DNA of 64,000 nucleotides from Mycobacterium sp. IS-836 (GTDB lineage Bacteria > Actinomycetota > Actinomycetes > Mycobacteriales > Mycobacteriaceae), in NCBI RefSeq assembly GCF_001954275.1, contig NZ_MBEU01000002.1:149710-213709 (forward strand). The letters are read 5' to 3'. The translations under genes and the position numbers were made by a program. The notes beneath the pieces were generated by a model that was not told the DNA's origin, searched no databases, and worked only from the letters and a program-made list of their open reading frames with translations. Positions 8,280-15,712 of the stretch are shown one piece after another. Within the stretch, counting starts at the first letter, position 1. Each line of letters starts with the position of its first letter.

Positions 8280-8339
8280 GCCGAACGTGAACTGGTGGAG
8301 GCTTTTTCGCAGAAATCTCGCCACAGTTTCACGCTCGGC
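8280..8339. repeat. 60-bp imperfect palindrome between desaturase and DUF1214 genes
   Basis: Left arm 8280-8300 (GCCGAACGTGAACTGGTGG...) pairs with right arm 8317-8339, whose complement reads GCCGAGCGTGAAACTGTGG..., allowing short gaps. The loop is about 16 bases and T-rich on one side. The arm is close to that of the hairpin at 7098-7145. Confidence 0.6.
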
Positions 8340-8371
8340 GGGTTAGGTGGAGGCGGTCGCCGGGTTAGGTG

Positions 8372-8390
8372 GCGCCGCGTAGAGCGGCGC
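8372..8390. terminator. GC hairpin at convergent gene ends
   Basis: A perfect 7-bp stem GCGCCGC/GCGGCGC with a five-base loop abuts the stop codon of the minus-strand DUF1214 gene and follows the desaturase gene. Likely a bidirectional terminator without T-tract. A short direct repeat (gggttaggtgg at about 8340-8350 and 8362-8372) lies beside it. Confidence 0.5.
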
Positions 8391-9496
8391 TAGCTGACTT
8401 CCGTCGGTGCGTCCGATGCCTTCACGAGTTTCACCTCGGGCCTTGCCGGCACACCGTCGGCAAGGAACCATCGGAAGGCAAGGTTGCCGCGCGGATAGCC
8501 CAGCGCTGTCAGTGAATTCGGGTGGGCCGTGGTCCCGCGGGACAAGACGATAGTCACCGAGCCGTCGCTGTTGAGCGCGGCGCTGTGGCCGTTGATGGAG
8601 CAGCGGGCATCCGACGCGCCGAACGTGGCCATGAACTGATTCCACACCACCAGGTTCCAGAACCTGCACGACGGAGGTTGGTGCGTGATGACCAGGGCTT
8701 CGTCGTCGTCGAGCACGAAGCTGCCGTAGGAGTAGCAGGCGTCGCGCGCCGACCAGCCGAAGTTGGCGTCGGGCACTTGATACGGAGCGGCAAATTCGTT
8801 TGCGGCGTGCGCGGTCTCGTGCCCGAGTCGGTGCTCATCGTCGGCCCGCGTGCCGACGGCCAGTGGAATGATGGCAAACATCGTGCGCAACCAGGCCGCC
8901 GTCGCCCGCAGCCGGGCAGCGGTTTCGGCATCGCCGTGTCGTATCGGTTCCGCCTCGTCGAGAGCCTCGATCTGCCAGGCAACCGGGCGCCCGGTCAGCG
9001 GGTCGGCTTGGTAGTCACGGGTCATCAGCGCGGCCGCGTCCGGTGTCGCGGGGAATTCGAAGCTGAAGTTGCCCTGCGCGTCGACGTCGAGGTCGGTGTC
9101 CCGGACGATCGCCACCACCCGGTCCGACCATGCCCCGGGCGACGGTTCGTTGTACGCCGTCACCGAAAAGTACACGCTGTCACCCTTGTTGCCGCTGATG
9201 CGGTAGCGCCGCTTCGGATCGACCGGGCACAGGAAGTAGTAGGCGTCGGTGTTGTCGCCGCCCCAGCGACGATCGCGGCGGAACGGGGTGTTGACCGCGA
9301 CGAACTGCGGGTGACCGGGCTCGGGGAACAGGTACGTGTCGAACGCCACGCCCAAGGTGGTGGCGAGCATGCGGTAGCCGTCGGCGACGTGCCGGTCGTC
9401 GGTGACCGCTCGGTCGCCCTCGAGGAAGGAGCGGTCGAGCTCGCCGATCATGGTCACCAGCTCGCGCCACGCGGCGGTCGACTCGTGTTCGGTCAT
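8390..9496 (-). CDS. DUF1214 domain protein
   Basis: A 368-residue protein with the DUF1254/DUF1214 sandwich fold, recognised from the blocks YFSVTAYNE, AYSY-like CYSYGSFVLDDDEA and the C-terminal TIVLSRG segment. No signal peptide is visible, so it is probably cytoplasmic. Function unknown; the family is common in mycobacteria and often paired with TetR genes. Its ATG overlaps the TetR stop (ATGA at 9493-9496), so regulator and target are translationally coupled. Confidence 0.82.
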   Translation of the reverse strand: MTEHESTAAWRELVTMIGELDRSFLEGDRAVTDDRHVADGYRMLATTLGVAFDTYLFPEPGHPQFVAVNTPFRRDRRWGGDNTDAYYFLCPVDPKRRYRISGNKGDSVYFSVTAYNEPSPGAWSDRVVAIVRDTDLDVDAQGNFSFEFPATPDAAALMTRDYQADPLTGRPVAWQIEALDEAEPIRHGDAETAARLRATAAWLRTMFAIIPLAVGTRADDEHRLGHETAHAANEFAAPYQVPDANFGWSARDACYSYGSFVLDDDEALVITHQPPSCRFWNLVVWNQFMATFGASDARCSINGHSAALNSDGSVTIVLSRGTTAHPNSLTALGYPRGNLAFRWFLADGVPARPEVKLVKASDAPTEVS

Positions 9497-10068
9497 GCAC
9501 GGATTCCTTTCAGCAGCAACGTGGTTGTGCGTTCGACCCAGGCGTCATCGAGTTCGGCGCCGCGGGTGAGCAAGCCCAGTAGCGTGATGCCGGCGATGGC
9601 CTCCGCCAGTTCGGCGGCCGTCACGTCGGGGCGGACCTCGCCGGCGGCCGCGGCGGCCTCGAGCCGCTCGGCGAGACCACCGCCGATGATGCCGGCGAAC
9701 CGCTCCAGGAGCGCAGAATGCAGGGTCGGATCCGCTGCCATCTCGCCGACCAGCCCGGGCAGGGCCGCCCTGGCCGCCGGTGTGGTGAGGACGGCCATCG
9801 AACGGCGCACCATTTCGCGCAGGTCCTCGGGCAGCGAACCGGTATCGGGAATCTCGGTGGCGGCGCCGATCGGGAACACGGCCTCGTGCACCAGATGGGC
9901 CTTGCTCGGCCAGCGCCGGTAGATCGCGGGCTTGCTGGTACCGGCCCGCTCGGCGATGGCGGACACCAACAGGCCGGGATAGCCGGTCTCGGCGAGGAGT
10001 TCGATCGTCGCGCGCAGCACCGCGCCGTCGATACGTGGGTCACGGGGGCGACCGAGGTCTACTACCAT
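9493..10068 (-). CDS. TetR family regulator
   Basis: A 191-residue TetR protein beginning MVVDLGRPRDPRID, with HTH segment VSAIAERAGTSKPAIYRRW (about residues 31-49). ATG 10068 is chosen because it starts the conserved GRPRDPRID block; upstream codons are unrelated. It is coupled to the DUF1214 gene and divergent from the sulfotransferase, with a 28-bp gap. That gap holds ACTC-A-GAGT inside TTAC-N10-GTAA (about 10069-10086), a probable operator that could control both directions. Confidence 0.87.
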   Translation of the reverse strand: MVVDLGRPRDPRIDGAVLRATIELLAETGYPGLLVSAIAERAGTSKPAIYRRWPSKAHLVHEAVFPIGAATEIPDTGSLPEDLREMVRRSMAVLTTPAARAALPGLVGEMAADPTLHSALLERFAGIIGGGLAERLEAAAAAGEVRPDVTAAELAEAIAGITLLGLLTRGAELDDAWVERTTTLLLKGIRA

Positions 10069-10082
10069 TACGAAACTCAGAG

Positions 10083-10088
10083 TAACAT
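10083..10088 (+). promoter_or_regulatory. -10 box (TAACAT) of leaderless sulfotransferase gene
   Basis: TAACAT ends eight bases before GTG 10097 and overlaps the symmetrical region in the TetR/sulfotransferase gap. No ribosome site is present. Confidence 0.4.
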
Positions 10089-10096
10089 AAGTCGCC

Positions 10097-11341
10097 GTGA
10101 CCGAAGCCGCGATGCACGTCCGCCTCGACGACCTGGCCCAGCCCAGGTTCAGCGCCGAGGCGCAGCAGATCCTCGACATGATGGCCGCGATGGCCCCGCA
10201 CTGCCCGCTGGACGCCGACGCGTTGCATGCGCAGGCCAGCTCCGACACCGGCCTGGACGATTTCGGCCGAGACGACTACCGAGAACGGCTCGACGTCTAC
10301 CTCGGCGCGCTGCGGGACATCGACGGCCTGCACGGCGCCGGGGTCGTCAACTTCTACGGGCAGCTACTGCAATTGCTCAAGAACCGGCTGCTGCTGACCG
10401 ACCTCGTGGGACGGCATCCCGAGATCGACGACATCGAGCTGCAGGCGCCGGTCGTGATCGCCGGTCTGCCACGCACCGGCACCACCCACTTGCACAATCT
10501 GCTGGCGGCGCCGCCGACCTTCCGAACGATGCCGTATTGGGAAAGCGTCGAACCGTTCCCGCTGCCGCAGGAGGCGGGTCTGGACCCGGATCCTCGGCGG
10601 GCGCGGATGGACGTCGCGATCAGCGTGCTCAACACCGTGATGCCGCATTTCGCGCTCATGCACGAGATGACCACCGACCACGTCCACGAGGAGATCCAGC
10701 TCCTGGCCAACGACTTCTCGACGATGCTCTTCGAGACGCTCGGCGACGTGCCGCGCTGGCGCGACTACTACCAGGCCCACGACCAGACGCCGCACTACGA
10801 GTACCTCGCGCGCCAACTCAAGGCGATGCAGTTCCTGCGCGGCGGCCGGCGTTGGCTGCTGAAGTCGCCCCAGCACCTCGAGCAGGTGCCGGTGCTGAAT
10901 CGCGTCTTCCCCGACAGCATCGTCGTGTTCACCCATCGCGACCCGGTGCCGGTCGCGTTGTCGATGATCGCGATGATCACCTACTCCGCCCGCATGCACC
11001 GGTCCCCGGTGCCGGTGCAGCGGATCGCGAGCTTCTGGATCGACCGTCTGGAGGACATGCTCGGCGCGCTTGTCCGGGATCGCGACACCATCGGTCCGGA
11101 CCGCTCGATCGACGTCCGTTTCGATCACTTCATGGCCGACGAACTCGGCGTCGCCGAGCGGGTCTACGCGCTGGCCGGTGAACCGTTCACCGAGGAGGTG
11201 CGCGCGGCAATCGGGGACTACCTGTCGGGCCACCAGCGCGGCCGGCTGGGCAACGTCGAGACGTCGTGCGAGATGTTCGGGCTGACGCAGGAAGATCTGC
11301 GGGCGCGCTTCGCCCCCTACGTCGAGCGCTTTCTGACATAA
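10097..11341 (+). CDS. Sulfotransferase family protein
   Basis: A 414-residue PAPS-dependent sulfotransferase. The 5'-phosphosulfate loop GLPRTGTTHLHN is at about residues 121-132 and the 3'-phosphate element VVFTHRDPVPVALSM is around residue 275. This long form (Sulfotransfer_3 type) is abundant in mycobacteria, where related enzymes sulfate lipids or menaquinone derivatives; the acceptor here is unknown. GTG 10097 fits a leaderless mRNA. It is divergent from a TetR gene that may control it. Confidence 0.87.
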   Translation: MTEAAMHVRLDDLAQPRFSAEAQQILDMMAAMAPHCPLDADALHAQASSDTGLDDFGRDDYRERLDVYLGALRDIDGLHGAGVVNFYGQLLQLLKNRLLLTDLVGRHPEIDDIELQAPVVIAGLPRTGTTHLHNLLAAPPTFRTMPYWESVEPFPLPQEAGLDPDPRRARMDVAISVLNTVMPHFALMHEMTTDHVHEEIQLLANDFSTMLFETLGDVPRWRDYYQAHDQTPHYEYLARQLKAMQFLRGGRRWLLKSPQHLEQVPVLNRVFPDSIVVFTHRDPVPVALSMIAMITYSARMHRSPVPVQRIASFWIDRLEDMLGALVRDRDTIGPDRSIDVRFDHFMADELGVAERVYALAGEPFTEEVRAAIGDYLSGHQRGRLGNVETSCEMFGLTQEDLRARFAPYVERFLT

Positions 11342-11362
11342 GGCGTCCGCTACCTTCGGAGC

Positions 11363-12262
11363 ATGGTCACCATGCCCGCACTGGACGGCTCTGTCACTGT
11401 GGAACACAGGTACGTGGACCTGGGCGACGGAGTCACCATCCACGTCGCCGATGCCGGTCCGGCGGATGGGCCGGCGGTCATGCTGGTCCACGGCTTCCCG
11501 GAGAACTGGTGGGAGTGGCACCAGATGATCGGCCCGCTGGCCGCCGACGGCTACCGGGTGCTGTGCCCCGATCTGCGTGGCGCGGGCTGGAGTTCGGCGC
11601 CGCGCACCAGTTACCTCAAGAGCGAGATGGCCGACGACCTGGCGGGCGTCCTGGATCGACTGGGCGTCGCCACCGTGAAGCTCGTCGCCCATGACTGGGG
11701 CGGACCGGTGGCGTTCATCATGATGCTGCGCCATCCGGAAAAGGTGACGGGCTTTTTCGGAGTGAACACCTTGGCGCCCTGGGTGAAGCGCGATCCGTCG
11801 ACCGTCCGCAACATCTGGCGGCTCTGGTATCAAATCCCGATTTCGCTGCCGATCATCGGTCCGCGGATCATCAGCAACCCCGACTCCCGTTTTGTCCGGA
11901 TGCTGGGTTCCTGGGTTGGCGGTGGTTTCGCGTTGCCCGAGGACAACATCCGCATGTACATCGAGTGCATGCGACAGCCCGGGCACGCCGAGGCGGGCTC
12001 GCGCTGGTATCGCTCGTTCCAGACCAAGGAGATGCTGCGCTGGATGCGTGGCGAGTACGACGACGCCCGTGTCAACGTTCCCGTTCGTTGGCTGACGGGC
12101 ACCAAAGACCCGGTGATCACCGCCGATCTGACCGACGGGTATGCCGAGCGCATAAGCGATTTCGAGGTCGAGCTGGTCGACGATGCCGGGCACTGGATCG
12201 TCGAGCAGCGACCCGAGTTGGTACTCGACCGGATACGCGCGTTTCTTCGCCTCGAAACGTAA
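11363..12262 (+). CDS. ephF: Alpha/beta-hydrolase, epoxide hydrolase EphF
   Basis: A 299-residue alpha/beta-hydrolase corresponding to Rv0134 (EphF). It shows the oxyanion motif HGFPENWWEW (about residues 40-49), the nucleophile block AHDWGGPVA with Asp rather than Ser, as in epoxide hydrolases, and the terminal DAGHW histidine. It would open epoxides by an ester intermediate; the natural substrate is unknown. TACCTT (11351-11356) ends six bases before the ATG, so the mRNA may be leaderless. Confidence 0.88.
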   Translation: MVTMPALDGSVTVEHRYVDLGDGVTIHVADAGPADGPAVMLVHGFPENWWEWHQMIGPLAADGYRVLCPDLRGAGWSSAPRTSYLKSEMADDLAGVLDRLGVATVKLVAHDWGGPVAFIMMLRHPEKVTGFFGVNTLAPWVKRDPSTVRNIWRLWYQIPISLPIIGPRIISNPDSRFVRMLGSWVGGGFALPEDNIRMYIECMRQPGHAEAGSRWYRSFQTKEMLRWMRGEYDDARVNVPVRWLTGTKDPVITADLTDGYAERISDFEVELVDDAGHWIVEQRPELVLDRIRAFLRLET

Positions 12263-12281
12263 ACTGCGGCAGCGCGTTTCG
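12253..12281. terminator. Hairpin between convergent ephF and TOBE gene
   Basis: CGAAACG/CGTTTCG (12253-12259, 12275-12281) with a 15-base loop that itself contains CTGC-G-GCAG, overlapping the ephF stop and ending before the TOBE gene stop. Probable bidirectional terminator. Confidence 0.45.
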
Positions 12282-12284
12282 GGC

Positions 12285-12497
12285 TTACTCGACGCCGATT
12301 GTGACTTCGGTGGACTTGATGAACACGGTCGCCTTCTGCCCCGCCGCGAGGCCGAGGTCGGTCGCGGCATCCTTGGTGACCGAGGACGTGACGACCTGAT
12401 CACCGCCGTCGAGCTTCACCTTCACGATCGCCATCACGCTGCCGAGTTCGACCTCGGTGATAGTCCCTTTGAGCTGATTTCGGGTGGATAGGCGCAT
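12285..12497 (-). CDS. TOBE/Mop-domain molybdate-binding small protein
   Basis: A 70-residue single Mop (molbindin) domain: MRLSTRNQLKG start, then the VMAIVKVKL strand and the SVTKDAATDLGL / ATVFIKSTEV pattern typical of oxyanion-binding TOBE folds. Free Mop proteins oligomerise and store molybdate or tungstate in the cytoplasm. It follows the TetR gene by nine bases on the same strand and is probably cotranscribed. Confidence 0.88.
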   Translation of the reverse strand: MRLSTRNQLKGTITEVELGSVMAIVKVKLDGGDQVVTSSVTKDAATDLGLAAGQKATVFIKSTEVTIGVE

Positions 12498-12506
12498 CGC
12501 TCGAGC

Positions 12507-13124
12507 CTAGTGCCGCGGGCCGAGCAGGGCTACGGACGCATCGACGGCCGGTTCGACGATCTCCCTGACCGCCCTTTCGTCCTCGACGGCTAGCGCGGTC
12601 AGTTCGCGCAGACCACCCAGCAGGATCACGGCCAGCGGCGCGGTCAACGGCGGCAGGCCGGCCCGCCGGAAGCCTGGGCTGGCGCTGAGGTCGATCAGCA
12701 GGTCCGACAGCAGCTGCAGCACACGGCGCTGGACCGGGCGCGCGACGGCACCCAAGGACGGGAGTTCGCGAATCCAGCTCAACGTGATCGCCGGACGGGA
12801 CTCGATGAATCCGACGTAGGCCTCGACGGCCTGACGAATCTGCCGATGCCAGTCCGCTTCGGGATCGACCGCCGCGGCGATGTTTTCGGCGAGCTTTTCG
12901 ATAGTGGCAAGCACTAGCTCCAGGAAGCACTGTTCCTTGCCGGCGAAGTGGTCGTAGAACGTGCGCTTGGACGTGCGCGCGTGGCGAACGATGTCGGCAA
13001 CCGTGGTGGTGCGGTAGCCGCGCTCGCCGATCGAGGTGGCCAGGCCGTCGAGCAGCCGTAACCGAAACGGGTCCGGCTCGGCGGGCGCATCGCCGCGTAC
13101 GGCATCGACAGCCGCTGATGTCAC
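12507..13124 (-). CDS. TetR family regulator (Rv0135c-like)
   Basis: A 205-residue TetR regulator with HTH segment TVADIVRHARTSKRTFYDHF (about residues 37-56). GTG 13124 is chosen: it has GAAAGGGG upstream and gives a length close to Rv0135c. A longer frame upstream is antisense to cyp138. It is divergent from cyp138 across a gap with two matching 16-bp palindromes, so it probably represses cyp138 and itself. The TOBE gene follows directly. Confidence 0.88.
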   Translation of the reverse strand: MTSAAVDAVRGDAPAEPDPFRLRLLDGLATSIGERGYRTTTVADIVRHARTSKRTFYDHFAGKEQCFLELVLATIEKLAENIAAAVDPEADWHRQIRQAVEAYVGFIESRPAITLSWIRELPSLGAVARPVQRRVLQLLSDLLIDLSASPGFRRAGLPPLTAPLAVILLGGLRELTALAVEDERAVREIVEPAVDASVALLGPRH

Positions 13125-13164
13125 GGCCGACCCCTTTCGGTGAATGCGGCACCTTGTCAGGTTT

Positions 13165-13180
13165 GGTACTCCAGAGTACC
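13165..13180. promoter_or_regulatory. TetR operator 1, GGTACTC-CA-GAGTACC
   Basis: A perfect 7+2+7 palindrome in the TetR/cyp138 gap. It has the same GGTAC-N6-GTACC frame as the site at 13199-13214; the centres are 34 bp apart. Confidence 0.6.
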
Positions 13181-13198
13181 GTACAGGGAAAGATCTGC

Positions 13199-13214
13199 GG
13201 TACACCGCGGTACC
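13199..13214. promoter_or_regulatory. TetR operator 2, GGTAC-N6-GTACC
   Basis: Second copy of the GGTAC-N6-GTACC palindrome, 35 bp before the cyp138 TTG start. Paired sites suggest two repressor dimers in the cyp138 promoter. Confidence 0.55.
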
Positions 13215-13248
13215 ACCCCGGCTTCGGGGCAGATGTTGGGAGCACGCA

Positions 13249-14574
13249 TTGAGCGAATTAGTCACCGCCCCACCGGTTTCCCAAGCAGTCAGGTTGCCTC
13301 CGGCCGCCCGGATCCCGAAGCCGCTCTGCGGTCTGTTCTTCGCGACGTCGCGGCGGGGAATGATCAAACTCCTGGCGCGCCGCTACGGCAACGTCTTCGC
13401 GATCAACCTCCCGATGTTCGGCCGCGTCGTGGTGGTCGGTGAGCCGGACCTGGCCAAGCAGATCTTCACCACCAGCCCCGACGAGCTCGGCAATATCCAG
13501 CCCAACCTGAGCCGGATGTTCGGCAGCGGCTCGGTATTCGCGCTCGACCGCGACGATCACCGCCGTCGGCGGCGGCTGCTGGCGCCGCCGTTTCACGGCA
13601 GGAGCATGAAGAACTACGAGGCGATCATCGAAGAGGAGACGCTGCGCGAGAGCGCCCGTTGGCCGGAGGGCGAGCCCTTCGCGACGATGCCGTCGACGAT
13701 GCGCATCACGCTCAACGCCATCCTGCGCGCGGTGTTCGGGGCCGACGGGGCCGAACTGGACGAGTTGCGCCGGATCATCCCGCCGTGGGTCACCCTGGGA
13801 TCGCGCTTAGCCGCACTGCCGAAGCCCGTGCGGACCTATGGCCGGTTCAGCCCGTGGGGCCGGCTCGCCCGATGGCGGCGCCAGTACGACATCGTCATCG
13901 ACAAGCTGATCGCGGCCGAACAGGCGGATCCGAACTTCGAAGAGCGCACCGACGTCCTCGCGCTGATGCTGCGTAGCACCTACGACGATGGTTCGGTCAT
14001 GTCGCGCAAGGACATTGGCGACGAGCTGCTCACCCTGCTGGCGGCCGGGCACGAGACCACCGCGGCCACGCTCGGCTGGGCGTTCGAGCGGATCACCCGG
14101 CACCCCGATCTGCTGGCGGCCCTGGTCGAGGAGGCCGACAACGGCGGCAGCGAACTACGCCAGGCGACGATTCTGGAAGTCCAGCGGGCCAGGACCGTGA
14201 TCGACTTCGCCGCTCGCCGCGTCTACCCACCTACTTACCAACTCGGCGAATGGACCATTCCCCGCGGCTATTCGATGATCGTCAGCATCGCGCAGATACA
14301 CGAGAACCCCAGCGTCTTCCCCGATCCGGAGCGCTTCGATCCGCAGCGCTACATCGGGACCAAGCCGTCCTCGTTCGCATGGATTCCCTTCGGCGGTGGG
14401 GCCAGGCGGTGTGTGGGTGCCGCGTTCGCCAACATGGAGATGGACGTGGTGCTTCGTACGGTGTTGCGCCACTTCACTATCGAGACCACCTCGGCGCCGG
14501 GAGAGCGGTGGCACTGCCGCGGCGTCGCCTACACGCCGAAGGACGGCGGACGGATCGTGGTGCGCAGGCGCTGA
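13249..14574 (+). CDS. cyp138: Cytochrome P450 CYP138
   Basis: A 441-residue P450; the TTG start at 13249 gives exactly the Rv0136 length as I recall it. I-helix LLAAGHETTAATL (about residues 263-275), ExxR as EVQR, and the haem-ligand loop FGGGARRCVG near residue 383 are intact. It is a soluble bacterial class I P450 that needs separate ferredoxin and reductase partners, not adjacent here. Substrate unknown. Control by the divergent TetR through paired palindromes is likely. Confidence 0.92.
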   Translation: MSELVTAPPVSQAVRLPPAARIPKPLCGLFFATSRRGMIKLLARRYGNVFAINLPMFGRVVVVGEPDLAKQIFTTSPDELGNIQPNLSRMFGSGSVFALDRDDHRRRRRLLAPPFHGRSMKNYEAIIEEETLRESARWPEGEPFATMPSTMRITLNAILRAVFGADGAELDELRRIIPPWVTLGSRLAALPKPVRTYGRFSPWGRLARWRRQYDIVIDKLIAAEQADPNFEERTDVLALMLRSTYDDGSVMSRKDIGDELLTLLAAGHETTAATLGWAFERITRHPDLLAALVEEADNGGSELRQATILEVQRARTVIDFAARRVYPPTYQLGEWTIPRGYSMIVSIAQIHENPSVFPDPERFDPQRYIGTKPSSFAWIPFGGGARRCVGAAFANMEMDVVLRTVLRHFTIETTSAPGERWHCRGVAYTPKDGGRIVVRRR

Positions 14575-14578
14575 GCGT

Positions 14579-15115
14579 TCAGCGGTTGGCTTGGTCCGCG
14601 GTGGCGCGGCGCGGCAACTTCCAGCCCGGGCGAATGTAGTGGCAGGTGTATCCGCCGGGGTAGCGCTGCAGGTAGTCCTGGTGTTCGGGCTCGGCTTCCC
14701 AGAAGTCGCCGGCCGGGCTGACCTCCGTCACGACCTTGCCGGGCCATAGGCCGGACGCCTCGACGTCGGCGATGGTGTCCAGGGCGACGCGCTTCTGCTC
14801 GTCGTCGGTGTAGAAGATGGCCGACCGGTAGCTGGGGCCTCTGTCATTGCCCTGCCGGTCTTTCGTTGTCGGGTCGTGGATTTGGAAGAAGAACTCCAGC
14901 AGTGTGCGGTAGTCGGTGACCGCGGGGTCGTAGACGATCTCCACGGCCTCGGCGTGCGTGCCGTGGTTGCGGTAGGTCGCGTTGGGTGTGTCGCCGCCGC
15001 TGTAGCCGACCCGCGTCGAGATCACGCCGGGCTGTTTGCGGATCAGGTCTTGCATTCCCCAGAAGCAGCCGCCGGCCAGAATCGCTTTTTGGGGGGCATG
15101 TTGGGAGTCGGTCAT
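14579..15115 (-). CDS. msrA: Peptide methionine (S)-S-oxide reductase MsrA
   Basis: A 178-residue MsrA corresponding to Rv0137c. The catalytic Cys is in AGGCFWG (residues 14-20), with [11 protein letters not shown] and the C-terminal [16 protein letters not shown] block typical of the family. It repairs methionine-S-sulfoxide in oxidised proteins, using thioredoxin. It is convergent with cyp138, with four bases between the stops. Confidence 0.95.
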   Translation of the reverse strand: MTDSQHAPQKAILAGGCFWGMQDLIRKQPGVISTRVGYSGGDTPNATYRNHGTHAEAVEIVYDPAVTDYRTLLEFFFQIHDPTTKDRQGNDRGPSYRSAIFYTDDEQKRVALDTIADVEASGLWPGKVVTEVSPAGDFWEAEPEHQDYLQRYPGGYTCHYIRPGWKLPRRATADQANR

Positions 15116-15164
15116 TGCTCGCCTTCCTGATCGGCCACAACCCCGGCCCGATCCCAGCCCAGGC

Positions 15165-15170
15165 TACACT
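15165..15170 (+). promoter_or_regulatory. -10 box (TACACT) of the SnoaL-epimerase operon
   Basis: TACACT ends six bases before ATG 15177, the start of a ten-codon leader ORF, and about 35 bases before the SnoaL GTG. It predicts a transcript beginning at or beside that ATG. Confidence 0.45.
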
Positions 15171-15176
15171 CCGCCG

Positions 15177-15209
15177 ATGACCCGCAACGGCGCGAAGAGG
15201 CCCGCGTGA
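15177..15209 (+). CDS. Ten-codon leaderless leader ORF (candidate)
   Basis: A tiny frame, MTRNGAKRPA, runs from ATG 15177 to TGA 15207-15209. A TACACT -10 box lies six bases upstream, so it would be read as a leaderless mRNA start. Its stop overlaps the GTG of the next gene as GTGA, the arrangement of translational coupling. Short leaderless upstream ORFs are common in mycobacteria; whether this one is translated is untested. Confidence 0.4.
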   Translation: MTRNGAKRPA

Positions 15210-15712
15210 GCACGCCGGCGTTCTCCCGCAGCGAACTGTCCGACGCCTTCGAGAAGTTCGAGGAGACGGTGGCCCGGGCCGCCGAAACCCGCGACTGGGA
15301 CGCCTGGGTGCAGCAGTACACACCCGACGTCGAATACATCGAGCACGCGGCGGGCACCATGCACGGCCGCGACGCGGTGCGTGAGTGGATCAAGCAAACG
15401 ATGACGACCTTCCCCGGAAGCCACATGGTGGCCTTCCCGACGTTGTGGTCGGTGATCGACGAGCCCACCGGACGGGTCATCCTCGAACTGGACAATCCGA
15501 TGCGCGATCCGGGCGACGGCAGCGTCATCAGCGCGACGAACATCACGATCATCACCTACGCCGGCGACGGCCTGTGGTGCCGTGAAGAAGACATCTACAA
15601 CCCGCTGCGCTTCCTGCGGGCGGGGATGAAGTGGTGCCGCAAGGCGCAGGCCCTGGGCACGCTCGACGAAGACGCCGAACGGTGGATGCGCCAGTACGGA
15701 GGAGCGGAATGA
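15206..15712 (+). CDS. SnoaL-like / NTF2-fold protein (Rv0138-like)
   Basis: A 168-residue cone-fold protein: an N-terminal helix with RDWDAWVQQYTPDVEYIEH, then GRDAVREWI, the usual SnoaL/NTF2 pattern. Catalytic role unknown; such folds often act on small lipophilic substrates. The GTG start has GAAGAGG upstream and overlaps a ten-codon leader ORF. The next gene overlaps its stop by ATGA, so it forms an operon with the epimerase-like enzyme. Confidence 0.82.
   Translation: MSTPAFSRSELSDAFEKFEETVARAAETRDWDAWVQQYTPDVEYIEHAAGTMHGRDAVREWIKQTMTTFPGSHMVAFPTLWSVIDEPTGRVILELDNPMRDPGDGSVISATNITIITYAGDGLWCREEDIYNPLRFLRAGMKWCRKAQALGTLDEDAERWMRQYGGAE

Noticed and set aside
8340..8372. Short direct repeat gggttaggtgg (two copies) as an attachment site
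   Set aside because: Only 11 bases, 11 apart, in a gap between convergent genes, and no integrase in the window. Likely incidental.
10364..12403. A 679-codon open frame on the minus strand
   Set aside because: Antisense to the sulfotransferase and ephF genes, both with intact motifs. Its Arg/His/Gly-rich translation has no domain; it is a high-GC shadow frame.
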